A stretch of 64,000 nt of DNA from Nereocystis luetkeana (GCA_031213475.1 JARUPZ010000015.1:10506528-10570527), one strand, 5' to 3'. Shown: positions 22,101-37,100, numbered from the stretch's first letter. Notes: generated by a model not told the origin, from the letters alone. A program made the numbers and translations.

Positions 22101-25100
22101 ACTATACTATGCTATGCTATACTATCCTATACTATACTGTACTATACTATACTATATTATAATATCCTATCCTATCCTATCCTATACCTGGTACTACGTA
22201 CTACTATACATTACTATACCATACTATACCTATACTATACTATGCTACACTGCAATCGAGTAAATCCTATTGTAGCAAGGGTGTGCGGTGAACTTGTGTG
22301 CCTTCCTTTGGTGGTATACGTACTACTGCTCTACGTCGGACTTCGTCAACCGCTTCAGGCTTCAGGCTAAACTACACTAGAAAGGGAAACGGGTCCCACG
22401 TGCTTGCAGATAATGCCGGCGGCACTAAACTTAGCAGGGCTGTTTGCGGGTAGCGTCAAAATTCACGGGTCATGTCGTCGGGTCGGTTTGGGTCGGGTCG
22501 GGTCGAGTAAGGGTGGCCTGACCCGATCCGTCATACTTTGAAAACCTCCCGACCCAAACCGACCCGACCCGTGATATTTGGAACATATCCCGAACCAACC
22601 CGCTAGACGGGCCGTGACCCGCGCAGAGCCTGGAAGGTTATGACCTTTCATCCGCTTGTATTATGCGTTTGAATGTCTGTTGAACAGGTTCCGGAGAGAA
22701 GGACACGACCCTCCCGCAGGACCAGAAGGCTGACGCTGCCTCTCGCAAGGAGCAGTTGGTTGCCATGCAGGCGGCGTACCGATGGAACACAGCGGTGAGA
22801 GGCAGGGGGGTTTTCTTTTTTGACCGGGGTGCCATCATACAACACAATACAATACAATACTACACAGCGCATATCTGTGTTGTCGTTGGTTTTGCGTGGG
22901 CCGTGATATGTTTGTGCTTCTCAGGGTATGATATGCACTCGTTTGTGTGTCGAACAGAGCGACCAATACAATGGTTGGCAACTTCAGTGTTAGTAATTGG
23001 CTGTCCACCGTTTTGCGGGGGACCATACCTGGTACGCAGTGTGTGTGTTCTTCACATTAAACCGTTCTTTCTACCCGTCGATATAGTAAGGAGGACGTAC
23101 GGTACACACCCAAACCTATATATTTACCTATTTTTTTGTCAACAATGTTTGGCCCTATTTACTATGGTCCCCCGTACTGTCTAGGACCAACGAGAGGGCC
23201 CAGGAGTAGGGGTATGATAGGATAATGAAGCACCGGTGCCGTACAAGCTCCTTGCACTCAAACCATTGTCGCTCGGACACCGGTTTTTGTGTCACCCCCC
23301 AAGGACGCAGTGGCCGTGGTACCCGCAACCTCCACTCGTTTCCCTCAAATTTTTGTTTTCCATCTGAAGGCTCATGAGGATCAATCGATATTTAGACGGT
23401 CTCCCAATCTCCGCGCGCTTTGTTAGCACAACATATCATGCCGGCAAGTATACAATCGTAAGATATAGACTGTCTCAGAGGGCGCTATTTTCGATGAGTT
23501 TAGAGTAAGTTAGCCGTTTCACACAGCCTATTCATTGTGTGCCCCCCTTTCACTGTGGCTGATCTCTCTCTCTAAGACTGACCATCTTTTCTTCTCTCTG
23601 ACGTTCGACTACGGCTGACGGCTGACTACCCTCTTGTTTGCCTGCGATGGGGCCTTCCAGTTGGCATACACCCTATATACCTCGAGGATTCAACATCTCA
23701 AAAATCGAAGCAATTATTACGGGGGACCATAGTTGACAGGACCTATGGTATACATAAAAACCTACCAGGTATATGTTTAGCCATTTTTACTAACAATAGA
23801 TGGTCCTGTTAACAATGGCCCCCCGTAATAGCATCTGTGTGACATGCTGCAGATCGCGATCTGTGTGAAATGTCAATTATTACTTCCCCCCTCCACGCGC
23901 TCTTGCTTCTCCCCTGGTTCTCTCTTGTTGCGTGCGCTCGAATGCCCCCATCCTATTCCTTGCTACAAGCAGTACGGTATTCCGGTACAAAAACGCCATA
24001 CCTCAACATCCTTCGAAGGCTATTGTAGAATCTACAGCGGTGGATCGAGATATAGAGTGATGTATTATCTACTATCGTGATCTAGAGTACCCATGCTCTA
24101 CAACGTGGTCTACTGTCAATCGATCTGTCCGGTTTGTGACATATTTTCGCGATATTTATGTTTCCCGTGTGATGCTCACCTCTCGAACACCCGCCCTTGG
24201 TTTGCCCGTCGTTGCCCCTATCCCACGTCCCCTCGATGGATGCTTCTAAAGTTTACTGTTCTATGCTATTCAAATAGGGTGTACCCCCGGTGGGGTCTAC
24301 CGTACCCCTTAGGCTCTACAACCCGGAACAGCGAATCCACCGTAGGATCTGTACATCATGGAGATCATCTACAGTAGAAAATATCGCAACGGCAAATATC
24401 ACAACAGCCAAAACAGCGAATCGACTGTGGGATCCATACATCGCTTAGATTATCTACAGCAGAAAATATGCCAACGGTAACGATCATAACGGCAAAAATA
24501 TTAACGGCACCGATAGGATTCGAATCAGGATCTACAGTAGAGATGGTGTAGCGATCTACCAGGTATCTGTCCGATGTGTGCAGTTTACTATTGCCTTTTA
24601 GGGCAACAAACTGCAGTCGCGTTTTGGGGACAAACCACTCAAAATACAGTATAGACTAAAAGGGTGAAGCGTCCTTTTCACGTTCTTACGTTATTTTCAG
24701 CGCTTCCCGTGAACATGGTCAATTGGATGGAAACACATCTACTCAGCGTCATCAAGAGTTCACGCGCAACGCAATAAAACTGTGCAGTCGACGCAATACA
24801 GGGTCACCTCTCGGGCGCCCCCCCCCCTCCCCTATGGCCATGCATGAGATCGAGCACATCTCTTTTACCGAGTTCATCCCCCCCCCCCCCTCCCCCGACC
24901 GTCCTCCCTCGTTGCTTGCCTTCTCGGCGCGCTCTTGCCGCTCTCTTACTCCTTTTAGCAGTGCTGTGTTTATGTGCAGTCAGTAGTAGTGCAAACTGCA
25001 GCCAGAGAGGGCTCGAGGCTCCGCGCCGGCCACGTTGTATTACCTGATATATATAGTTTTTTCGTCTACCTTTCTCCAGTTTTTGCTGGAGGAAAAAAAA

Positions 25101-28100
25101 AAACGTATTTTCCGCAGCAGCTTGTGTACCGCTGTTTCCGCGGTAGGCGATTGGCCGATGAGACTCGCCTTTGCGTATGCTTGACTCCCTCCATGTCATG
25201 TATGTATCCCGATGTGATGCTTGACTCCCTATGCTCGCTCCTAGGGTATCCCGGTTGGTCTACCGTACCTTGCGGGCTTCCCCCCCGAGGAGGACTTTCC
25301 AGCGTTTGGCTGGATACACCAATTCGTCCACCAGCTAGCCCGCATTCTTCTGGGCGCCATTAGGTAACTGAGATACAATGACTATCGTAGATTTATTGTA
25401 CAGCATTAGGTAACTGAGATACAATGACTATCGTAGATTTATTATACAGCATTAGGTAACTGAGATACAGTGACTACCGTAGATTTATTATACAACATTA
25501 GGTAACTGAGATACAATGACTATCGTAGATTTATTGTACAGCATTAGGTAACTGAGATACAATGACTATCGTAGATTTATTATACAGCATTAGGTAACTG
25601 AGATACAGTGACTACCGTAGGTTTATTATACAACATTAGGTAACTGAGATACAGTGACTATCGTAGATTTATTATACAGCATTAGGTAACTGAGATACAG
25701 TGACTATCGTAGATTTAGTATACAGCATTAGGTAACTGAGATACAGTGACTATCGTAGATTTATTATACAGCATTAGGTAACTGAGATACAGTGACTATC
25801 GTAGATTTATTATACAGCATTAGGTTACTGAGATACAATGACTACCGTAGATTTATTATACAGCATTAGGTAACAGATACAATGACTATCGTAGATTTAT
25901 TATACAGCATTAGGTAACTGAGATACAATGACTATCGTAGATTTATTATACAGTAGCTTGGTTTATTGCACAGAGGGCGAAACAACTGGCTATTACGACT
26001 ACCGCCTCTTCCGAGGGTTGCTTGATTTGATTGACCGTTTTAGTGCCGCACTGCACGGACACACCTATATGACTGTAATTCTAAGCAAGTTGTGCTCAAA
26101 ACGGGAGTGCAGTCCTAAACAGTCCTAAAGGGGATACTTACTTGACTAATAAGTACTCATGTTCATGTGTAGTGTCAAGCGACAAAATTGGCGGTAGAAA
26201 AAGGGAGTACGATTTCAGCTAAGCCCACCGTGTGATTCAGGGGAATGGTATGTACAGGTGCCTGGTACAGTTCTGATGTGTCCGAGTCCCAATGGTTGAA
26301 TGCGAGGAGTCGTGCGGCACAGGCGCAAGCAACACAGAACAAGCAACGCGCGTGTTAGCCTTTTATATAAACCCGCACTGCCGGGTACTCCCTGAGTCAG
26401 TCTGTCTGATCGTAGACAGTTGGTATCACCAAATCCATCAACCGTTGGCTTTGGGTCGCTCTGCCGGGATCCCAGGGTGGTTTAATTTCGATAATATGCC
26501 GGGAATATAAGCTCCGTTTGATGAGAATATCAAGGCGAAAACGGAGGGTTATACCCGTAGTCAGAGTGATAAAGCATGGAGGCGAAAAAACGCCGTCGAA
26601 AAATGACTGCCGGATATTGTTTTTCAGCGTCAGCCAGCCGCTTTGAAACAACCATTGAAGGTTTGGTGCGGGTCGTCGTGCGTGAGTGGGGACGGAGCCG
26701 TCGGTTTCCGTCGGTATGCGGGAGATAGGTCGGTCTCTCGTTTTCTCCGCCAATGAAAACGCGTGAAAAGTGACGCCGCCCCCTTTTCCCACGGATTAAT
26801 CATTTTCCCACCTATCAATACGCTTAATGTTACATCTCAAAGGGCACGCGTACTGTGGTGTATAAAGTCTCCGCCCATGAAGACGCCTACGAACTAGTAT
26901 ATACATATCCGCCAATTAAACGCGTTAAAAGTGACGCCGCCCCCTTTTTTTCCACCACTGAAAACGCTTGCTGTAGTAGTAGTAAACCCCACGTGAAACG
27001 CGTCATGTGGGGTAAAGTCCCCGCCAATGAAAACGCGTCAGAAGTGACGAGTCGCCCCCCCCCCCTTTTTCCACCAATGAGGACGCGTTGATAGTGACGC
27101 CGCCAGCTCCTTTTCCGGCAGTGAAACGCTCCCCGCCCTCCTTGCGTACCCGGTATCTGTGGCTATGGCTCATGATCTTGGAATTATATGATGTTACTGC
27201 ATGACGTAATGATGTTATGGTGTTATGATGTGCATAATGGTACAGGGGGACCGTGGGTATGGGGGAGATACTGGAGGCTGTTTCGGACCCTAAGCGTGCC
27301 GCGAACTTCGCGAATCGTATCGGCTCGCTTATCAAGGACTCCAAGGTCAACGAGAGGGTGAGGGAGGGATGTGCAACGCTAATTCAACCTTTCACACGTT
27401 AGATAGATCAGATATATCACAAAGATCACATAAATAACATAGATCAGATGTATCATTTAGATCATCTACTGTATAATCTAACCTGCCGTTATAACATGTT
27501 GTGAACGATCTGCAGAGTACAGATCCAACCCAGGAAACATGCCCTACTGTAGATCATGCGGGTTAACAAAGTCGGCTCCCACCCGACATTTATTAATAGA
27601 TGGATTCCTTTATCATCGAGTGCACGTATATACTCGTAGGGACTTTTGACTGCATAAAAACTGAGTGGCGGAAAGCGCAAGAGCGTGGGTTACGTAGCAA
27701 CGTTCGATGCAAAACGACCGAGCAGTGGGGATGCTGAACGCTATGCACGATAAACATGAAGGAACGCACCGGGGGAGAGAAGGGACGACACCTCCTGTGA
27801 CCGGTGGGATGTAAAGGTGACGATGAAAAAAAACACGAACAAACCCAGACACATTACATAGCACACTGTTAATAGCACATCAGCTAAATCATGCCGATCA
27901 GGCATCTATCCGCCCTGAAATATCTAGCTCATTGAGCGAGAATGATCTGTGAGATGGTCTGTGAAATTAGTTGTGAGATGATCTGTCAGATGATCTGTCA
28001 GAGGATCTGTCAGAGCATCTGTCACCTAATATACGTGAGGTGTGGAAGGGATACCCGTTTGCTACAACTGCAACAAATGAGCCAACTCTGATTCGAAATG

Positions 28101-31100
28101 CCTGGGGTGCTTCGAGAAAATAATGCACACGTTGGAAATAATCTTATGGCTGCTCTACGTTATACGTATGATATATGTTGCACGACATATTATATCAATA
28201 TTGGGCGTATATGCCTCGTATCACTCTACATATCATATCACTGCTGTGCTTATATATCAGGCGACAGATCATGTCACCGCTGTGCGTATTCACATCAAAC
28301 CTATCGCCTTCATGGGTCTGCATTATCTTCACGACCCGTCACTGTATCGTTGTGTCGGGTGAGGCAGACCATGACCTGTTCCACGATTGGAATCACCATG
28401 CTTTATTTTGTCACAGAGCACAAGCCTTCTTTTTGACGTTATCATACTTAGTTTCAATGTAAACAGTGGTCCATGAAGGGGCCAAACCGCAATCTCCCGC
28501 CGATTTTTTTCTAAGAACCCCGACCCCCGACGCCGCGCACAACGCCTCTTTGTATGAGTAACCCCCGAATCGCCTTTTTGCCATTCGTCTACGAATCTCG
28601 TTCCAGCCTCTAGACATCGGAGACTACGAAGACCTGCACGCCTTTCCGATGAAAACCCCTGAAGCTTCCAGCGACTACGACGACGACGACGCGTTTGCCC
28701 GTCAACGCCTGCAGGGTAAGAAAGAGGGGTTTTGCTAGATTTTCCAGGAGGCGTGCTTGTACGGTGGTAGCAGCAGTAAAAGGGGCTGCGCTTTTTAGAC
28801 CTATGCCAATGGTACAGCGAAGTTGCAATAAAAAGTTTGAATTTCAAAGATACCCGCCAAATTTTTTCAGAACACGCTTCCTATGGGCCACCTAAAGAAA
28901 AAAAAAAGTTCCTAACTTTTGGAAAAGCCCCAAAAAAGCAAATCTGGGGCCGATGTTGGGCCAACATCGGCTTGAGAAAAACTCAGGCCGATCTTTGGTT
29001 CGAAGCGGCGAGATTCCGAGTCCTCGACAGACATCGTTCAACAAAACCAACGATTGCGTCATGTATTCTGAACGGAGTGCGCTCGTTAGGGGCTCCGACC
29101 CACCCTAGGGTCATCGTCTTCACACCATGGCCGGTGTCATGTGGCGGGAGCTGACCAGGCGTGTGATGAAAAAACATTTGGCCGCTGGTTTGCACAAAAC
29201 AGAAGACAAAACTTCTCCATCCGTCTCGAATGGCTAAAAATAGTCTTTTTTTCAGGTTTGGGAGGATACCGTACGACGCCGCCGGCAAGCTCTCGCCCCC
29301 TAGACCATGGATCCGCCTGATATCTTCGAGGCCGTCATCTATACTCGTTGGGCTTGCCAGATACCGAGTGGGTTGGCCGTGGGCTGAGTCTATGTCGAGA
29401 TCGAGGGTCGATCGTCGCACGAGCTGGTTTCGATCACCGTGTTGACAATTTGCGACCAGAAAAACACAAATTGCGCCGCCTGCAGCCGTTGGGGGAAAAA
29501 AAAGAAAAAAATCAAACATTTTTCTCTTTTTTCCCCACAGCGGCGGTACGAGAAATTTTTCGGCTGTTTTTTTAAAGCCATATATTTGAAAAAAAACTTT
29601 TCAACTTCGCGTTTCCATTGGCATAGGTCTTAATCCCGAACATTTTCGGTACGTAGCCTACATTCTCACGTGTTCTTGACACACAAAACATACCAGATAA
29701 AAGCACCAACGATATCGTCTGGTACCGATATGTTTTTTGGGGGGTCGGTACATTGTTTTTTAGATTTTACAGAACGAGCACGGGTCGAGCCTTATCATCC
29801 TCGCCTTAGACTTTGCCTTAGGCCCAGTCTCAGCCTTAGAATTAATCTTAACCTCAGCCTTAACCTCAGCCTTAGCATTGGCCTTAGCCATAGCCTTAGC
29901 CTTATCCTTGGCCTCATCCTTAGTCTTAGACTTAGTTTTAGCCTTAGCTCTAGCCTTAGCTCTAGCCTTAGCCTGGGTTAGGGTTAGGCTTCGGGTTGGG
30001 GTTAGGGTTCGGGCTAAGGCTGGGGTCGGGTTGGGTCGACGCCTATTTTTCGTGGTTAGTAAAAAGAACACGCAAAAGCGCATAAACCCAGCAAACATTC
30101 GTAACATGTACGTAGTGTATTTGGTACTTTATCTGGCATGGTCAAGGCGCGAAAAAACGGTGAGGGCGCCTCAAAATACTTCCCAGTTCTGCTCAGGAGG
30201 TACCTATCCACTATCCCCGCTGTCTTCGCTATCTTTGCATCTCATGTGTATTGCATGCGATTGTTTCCAAGCCCGTTTGGTTTGTTTTTTCGAGCTTTGC
30301 TTACAATTTTCTCAAATTCCAATGGCATTGTGTGTGTTCTTCACATTAAACCGTTCTTTCCACCCGTCGACATCCAGCACAACCAGTGTCCGTGCCGATT
30401 CTTCAATCCTAGAAGAGATACAAGTTCTGTGGTCACAAAGCTACGCCACAGAGATACTACGTTGCCACGTATGCTTGTAGCCCCTGTTTACGAGGCTTAA
30501 AGTGCGTCATCGTAGTAGCCGCTGTCAGGCATGAGACGACAGGCAGATTGCACGAGCACAAGCACAATGGCACAGCGCTTTTGTTAGGGCTACGGGGGAT
30601 CATACTAAATAGGGCTACTGTAGGTGAATATATTGGTTTTTGCGTCTGCCGCACGTCCTATTTTATCAAGTCCCCCGTAATAGTGGACAGGCTGCTAAAT
30701 GATTTGTCCGTACGTAACCAATTTATTTGACAGCCTCCGGAATCAGTTGCAGAATCTACTCGTAGTCTCTTGACGCTAATGGCATACGAGTAGGCTCTTG
30801 GCATACCAGTAGGCTATTGGTATACCAGTAGGACATTACCATACCACTAAATAGGTTCTTGGTTTTCGACCAGGCTGTTGGCACACCAGGAGGCCATTGG
30901 CAAACCAGTAGTCTATCTTTTGTCGAGGGTGTGCGCGATATTTTTGGTAGAGTGATTTGCACGTGGAACACGCCTAACACCTACGTTTACATCCACTGCG
31001 GTTATCGGCGTCCCGTGTACTGTTCTTCACCAGGTGCTAACTGCGTGGTGATCGAGAAGTGCTCGCTGGCCACCCGAAAGAAGCTCAAGATTCTCGACTC

Positions 31101-34100
31101 CGACCCGAGCTACGAGGTACTTTTTTTTGTTTTTTTTTCAACAACACTTTTACTTTCCAGCCTAACTCGTAGGAGGTAACCCTAACCCTAACCCTAACCC
31201 TCGGCGATCTTCTGGACAGGCCGTGGTCACAGGTGTCTACCCTTCTCCCCCTCGGTACGTGCCTTTGTTTTTTGTCGCGCATAGGGTTCAGCATTCCCAC
31301 TGCTCGTCGATTGTGATCGAATGTAGCTAACTCGCGCTCTCGCGCTTTCCGCTAATATTTGTTTTTTATGCAAGAAAACGTCCCTACGAGCATGCACTCG
31401 GTGAGGCTTGAACCTACGAGATTGATCTTGATGAGGCACGCGGACCGCCCACCAAGCCACCGGGGGCGGCCATGTGCTGTGTACCAATAAATTGCCTACT
31501 GGTATGCCAATAGCCTACTGGTATGGAGGCATGTAACGGTAGGAGTGCACCGTTTGTTTCTGAGACTCCTCCTGCGAGGAGGTCTCCACTATTACTCTAC
31601 TACTCTATTACTATTACGGGGGGCCATAGTTAACAGGACCAAATATTGTTAGTAAAAATGGTCAAACATATAGGTTTTTATGTGTACCATAGGTCCTGTT
31701 AACTATGGTCCCCCGTAATAGTACGGTAGCGGCCCCTCCGTAGTGCCGGCGTTTTTAGACTCGCACGCTAAACCCTATGTATCCCCCAATCCGGAGTAAT
31801 GTCTGTTGCCGCCGTGTACAGAGTGCTGGTTGATCTGGCTGGCACATACCGGAACCTCTGCTGCCCTGAGGTACCACTGCTGTTGTGTTCCCAGAGCCAA
31901 AGCCACACTTTCTTGAAAAAAAATCCGGCAGCAACCCGATAAACATTATGCACTTCCCTCGAGCGTCAAAGGGGGTTGAGTTCCCGCAGGGGGTGCAGTT
32001 GTTTTGTTTTTCGCCTTAGCCCCTTTTGGATGGAACCGTTCTATGAAATTTCTTGGTAGCGACCAAAGTAATGCTAACTTTTCGTGTCATCAACGGCGTG
32101 GGAGTACCAGTACATGCTATATCGTACTATCATCAATATCACCTCACCTCAATCGGCCAGCAGTAGTAAGGGTATATAGGCACAGGGGGCTGGTATATAG
32201 GTAGGATCATGAGGCGCTCGTGCCGTACGACTCCTTGCGTTCAACCATCGGAGCTCGGGCACCAACCATTGCATCACCCCCCAACCGCGCATTCGTTCTG
32301 ATCGCAATCATAGTCAACTCTCCCCTTTTGAAGCTCTGAAGCTCCGAGAGGGTTCATTTAAGACTCGTACGACTGGGATGTCCCCAAAGCGGGAGTGCAG
32401 TATAATACTATTACGGGGAACCATATTAAATAGGACCTACGGTACACACATAAACCTATATATTTCGCTATTTTTACTTGCAATAGTAGGTCCTATTTAC
32501 TATGGACCCCCGTAATAATACTATTAATACTAGCACTACTGGAAGAATGAAGGCAAAACCAGTTTTATTTTTCAAATGACAGGGCATTCCGATGTCTATT
32601 CCCATGCCCTGTACAGGCCAAGCCTCAAGAGCGTTGACCTTTGCGGTGGCTTGCGACCGTTTTGCGACCGTTGACTTTCCCGATAGCGGTAGCTGATTAG
32701 TGGCGCTAAAAGTCGGACATGATGTTTTCGGAAGGCTCTCTCTCTCTCCCTGTCGATCTCGTTCTGTCTCGATCTCTCGATCTCTCTCGATCTTGTTCTC
32801 TCTCGATCTCTCTCGATCTCTCTCTGTCGATCTATCGATCTATCGATCTCTCTCTATCGATCTTTCTCGATCTCTCGATCTTTCTCGATCTCTCTCGATC
32901 TCTCTCGATCTCTCTCGATCTTTCTCGATCGTTCTCGATCTCTCGATCTCGACCAGAATATCTCGACCATAATATGTCGACCTTTAGGTTCGGTGTTGGC
33001 GAGCCTCCCCCTAACCCTAACCCTCGATCAAAATCGACCGCTGAAAGATGCGATCGCACTCGTTCTGTGCGAGCGAGCTGAACGCCCTTGCCGTTACTAT
33101 GAATACTAATTGTGTCAAAATAAACCCTTAGATGGGGAACCCCGTCGGTCGGTCAGAAGCGGTTTAGTCGTTACCCTTTTACGGCAAACAGCAGTCCCGT
33201 ATGGGGGAGAAACTACTTAAATTTTGAGTAGCTTGTCCCATTGTCCCATATACGGGACCGCACATCAGCAGTTTGCCCTCGGAGGTTTATATTGGGAGAC
33301 TACCCTAATTCTAACCTTTTGTTACCTTCTGGTACCGTGTTTTTGTTTTTCGCTTTCACAATCATCCGTCCCGAACGGTAGCACCTGCTGCTGTGGGAGG
33401 GAGGGCCGCGCCGATGATGCGTGTATCATGACTGACTGTGTTGTGTTGTTGGGCCATGTGAGGATTATCTGGCCCCCACCGTTTCTCATTCCCAGGTGGT
33501 GGTGATAAATGCGCCTGGTATTAATACACCACATTTCACCCCCAGGTCAGAAGGAAACACAAAACATCTCGTTAGTGGTGGAGTGGGACTTCTGTATGGA
33601 TGTAAACGTCTATGTATGTTACCAGGTAGATATTTTAATGTTTACGGGTGTTTGGTTCGTTCGGTTTTGGTATGAAGCGTACGTCGCGGTCACGGGATGC
33701 TCCGTCTCGTAAGAGATGCTTGGCCAATGGCCAGATGACCAAGGCAAGCAACAAGTGGGTACGCCTCGCCCCCCCTCCCGCTCCATCTCGAAAGAGACGC
33801 GTGATCAAAGGTCAAACGACTAAGGCCAAGCAACAAATAAGTGCCCCCCCCCCCCCTCCCCCCCCAATGTCTAGGTAGGTCCCTGAAGTAGTGCATATCG
33901 TACTGGTGCGGTGTGTCGCGTTTGGTTTTTCCTATGTTTCGTGCACAGTTTGGGTGCGATGGTGTCGTTGCAAGTGTAACAAGTGCATCCCGCGGTTCTT
34001 GTCCTTCGTGTTTTTTTTTTTCGCAGGGGTTGAGGACGAAGGTGGACTCTCTCTTCAGAGCGGGCAAACTGTTTGTCGTCGACCAGGAGCTCCTCAAGGT

Positions 34101-37100
34101 AAAATAGTACCCGTACACCGTATACCACGCAATATGAGAACACTCCCCCCCCCCCCTTCGACCAATTTTCGAATCGGAATTTCTGCACAACGGGGAAGGC
34201 GCGAACGCCGAGCGGTGCATGCGTGCGTCTAAGGAATTTTACCTCGAAGCGAAATAGTTCCATCCAAAACCACCATTTTGTTGTTGTGCTGTGCTCTCCA
34301 TGTCTTTGAAAAGAAGACTGGCTCTGAAATTCGTCCCGGGCAGGGTATTATATTGATTAATATACGGTATAAGCCATATCGCTGTATGGGAACTCGCACA
34401 CCAGAATGTCTGGACATGCATAGGCTGCCGTCAACTTGTTTGCGCTGGTTGGGCTATTACAAAGCTGGGAAATACGATCTACAGATATTCTACAGGTCAG
34501 TTACAGATCATGTACAGGTCATTCCCACTTGCTGATTTGGATATTTCAGGGCGGATATATCTATCCCGTACGTATGATCTGTATGATCTCTATGATGTTG
34601 CTCATGTTGCCGGGTGGGATCCGCATAATCTGCATCATCTATCTACTGCAGCACATGTTTACTGCCTATGATCTGTCCTGTACAGATACTGCACAACCTC
34701 TCACACCGGAAGGTGAAGAACTTGATGATGTAGACGATGTAGATGATTTACAGCATATATTTATAGCAGTATCAGTATCAGTATCAGTAGATCATGATCT
34801 GTTAAATATGTGGACGATTACTGTAGGAGGGTCGTCGATAAACCCTCGGTGGTAGAATCGATTCAGCCAGCTCGAGTTATCGGCTTGAGCAGCTCCTGAA
34901 GGTGTACGACTAGATATGGACGGAAGTGTAAGCACCGTTTGGTATTCACATTTACACACAAGCGGTGCTTACATTTACGCTCAAAGTGGTTATGCTGGCT
35001 TGGTAGGTGGTCCGCGTGCCTATCAAGATCAATTTCGTGGATTCAAGTCTCACCGAGTGCATGCTCGCAGGGGCTTCTTCTTGCACAAAAAATTGATTGA
35101 TTGGCGGAAAGCGCAAGAGCGTGAGTTAGCTACGCTCGATGACAATCGACGAGAAGTGGGAATGCTGAACCCTATGTGCGACAAAAAATAAAGGCACGTA
35201 CCGGGGGGGAGAAGGGGAGACACCTGTGACCACGGCCTGTCCAGATTGTTTTTTAGGGTGAAAACTCCTACGAGTTACCGGGTAGGCTGGAAAGGAAAAG
35301 TGATGATTGAAAAAAACTAAAAAAATAGCCATACATACTATTAATAATACATTGGAATACATAGTAATACATAGTAGTAATACTCATAGTAATACATTTG
35401 TAATACATAGAACACATTGTAATACTACGAAGTACATAGTATTGTATTGCCATACATAGTAATACATGGTAGTACACAATGATACTAGCACATAGTAGTA
35501 CGTAGTAATCAGAACCCACAATGTCCCCCAAACACGTTGTACCCCCCTACGTTTACACACCATACTTGGTTCCGATTATTACAGTACTACTATTGAGCAT
35601 ACTAGTATATAGTACAGTAGTATGAACCCTACTCGCCCGGGGGGTGTAGAACCTGCGTGCGCACGCCATTTTGTATATACAGCAGGTTTCAGTAGATGAC
35701 CACCAGGTATTAACTAGTACTATTCATATTATTATGAACTGTCGGAGGTCTGTCACGATAGCGGTACTGTGCCTTGTTTCGGCCAAACGTCACTGGGACT
35801 GACTATTTGTACAGTACTCTCCTTGCCCCAATTTGTGTTCTACTGTACCACTGCTATTAATGATGTATCTACTTTAATACTATCAGTACCTTTTGATTAT
35901 ATTACGGGGAACCATAGTTAATAGGACCTATGGTATACGTAAAAAACTACCAGGTATACGTTTGACCATGTTTACTAACAATATTTGGTCCTATGGTCCC
36001 CCATAATAGTAGGCTTTGGGATTGCCCATCGGGGTTTGCACGCTAAGCTGTGTGTGCGTGTGATCTTTTATGAAAATCAGTTTCTGGGTGACGTAGTAAT
36101 ACCGCTACCGGCTCTAATGACTTAGTAATGACTTGGTAATAGTGTAGAGGTGCTCAAGTGAGGGTGGTATGTACCGCGCGACCTTGCGAACGCAATGCTC
36201 CCTTGCCCGTACCTTGATTCGTTCGATCGGTGGAGATAATCTACCACTAGACACTGCACTAGACTTCACTATTAATAGTAGAGGAGTACACACAAGTTAG
36301 TCGCAGGCTATCCCTTCAAGCCTGCAATCCCCCCCACCCACCCCTCCTAACACAGCTGCTGTCCCCCCTCCCCCCCCCCCCCCACACACACTCCCCGCCG
36401 CCTGGCCGCCTCCATTGTCCCACCCCATCGCTCGCCGGCGTGGTTGTGCGCTTTTGCTGTGGGGCGGTGTCGCAGGATATGGACACGTCGCCTCTTGACG
36501 GCAAGATTACTCGATACCTCACCCCTAGCATTGCGCTCTTCGAGGCGGTGGACAACGACTTGCTCCCCATCAAACCCATCGGGATGCAGGTGAATTTCGT
36601 AGGACTGAGTCACCGACTTAGTAATTCGTTGGCATTACAGCAGTAGGTGGCATTAGTTGGCTAGATTAAGTACAGTTACGTGGTTGCGTGCGGTAATTTA
36701 CGTGGTCAGCCCTCATCCGTTCCTCGAACTGCGCGTGTGTGCTTTTTGGTTTTGAAGATATTTTTGCTGCCCAGTTAGTTGCTGCCTTCCTTCGCCAGTC
36801 AATTTCCTAACTATTGTAGCCCGATGTATAAATTGGAGCATTTTTTTTTGTGGTGTACCAGGTATTATTTCACGGATGAACATCACAACGGCTACTCGTG
36901 GTCTTGGGTACTAGGGCATACGTAGATTCCGAGCCGATGGGTGCCTCAAAAATACCGATTCAGGCACGGGATCCGATACACCGCCCGGTATTTTCCGAAT
37001 CGATGAATCGGATCTGTGCCACGACCGGCAGGTGAAAGCAGTTTAATAGCTTAGTTAAAGTATCTGTTCTAACGTTATACAGTATCCCTAACGATCGTTT

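Noticed and set aside
25358..25953. CRISPR-like array
   Set aside because: Units are contiguous with no unique spacers and the DNA is eukaryotic, so it is a minisatellite.
30900..31033. Upstream extension of exon 6 (open frame from 30859)
   Set aside because: Only a start at 31034 completes the Gly codon from exon 5 and yields the family's G-A-N motif.
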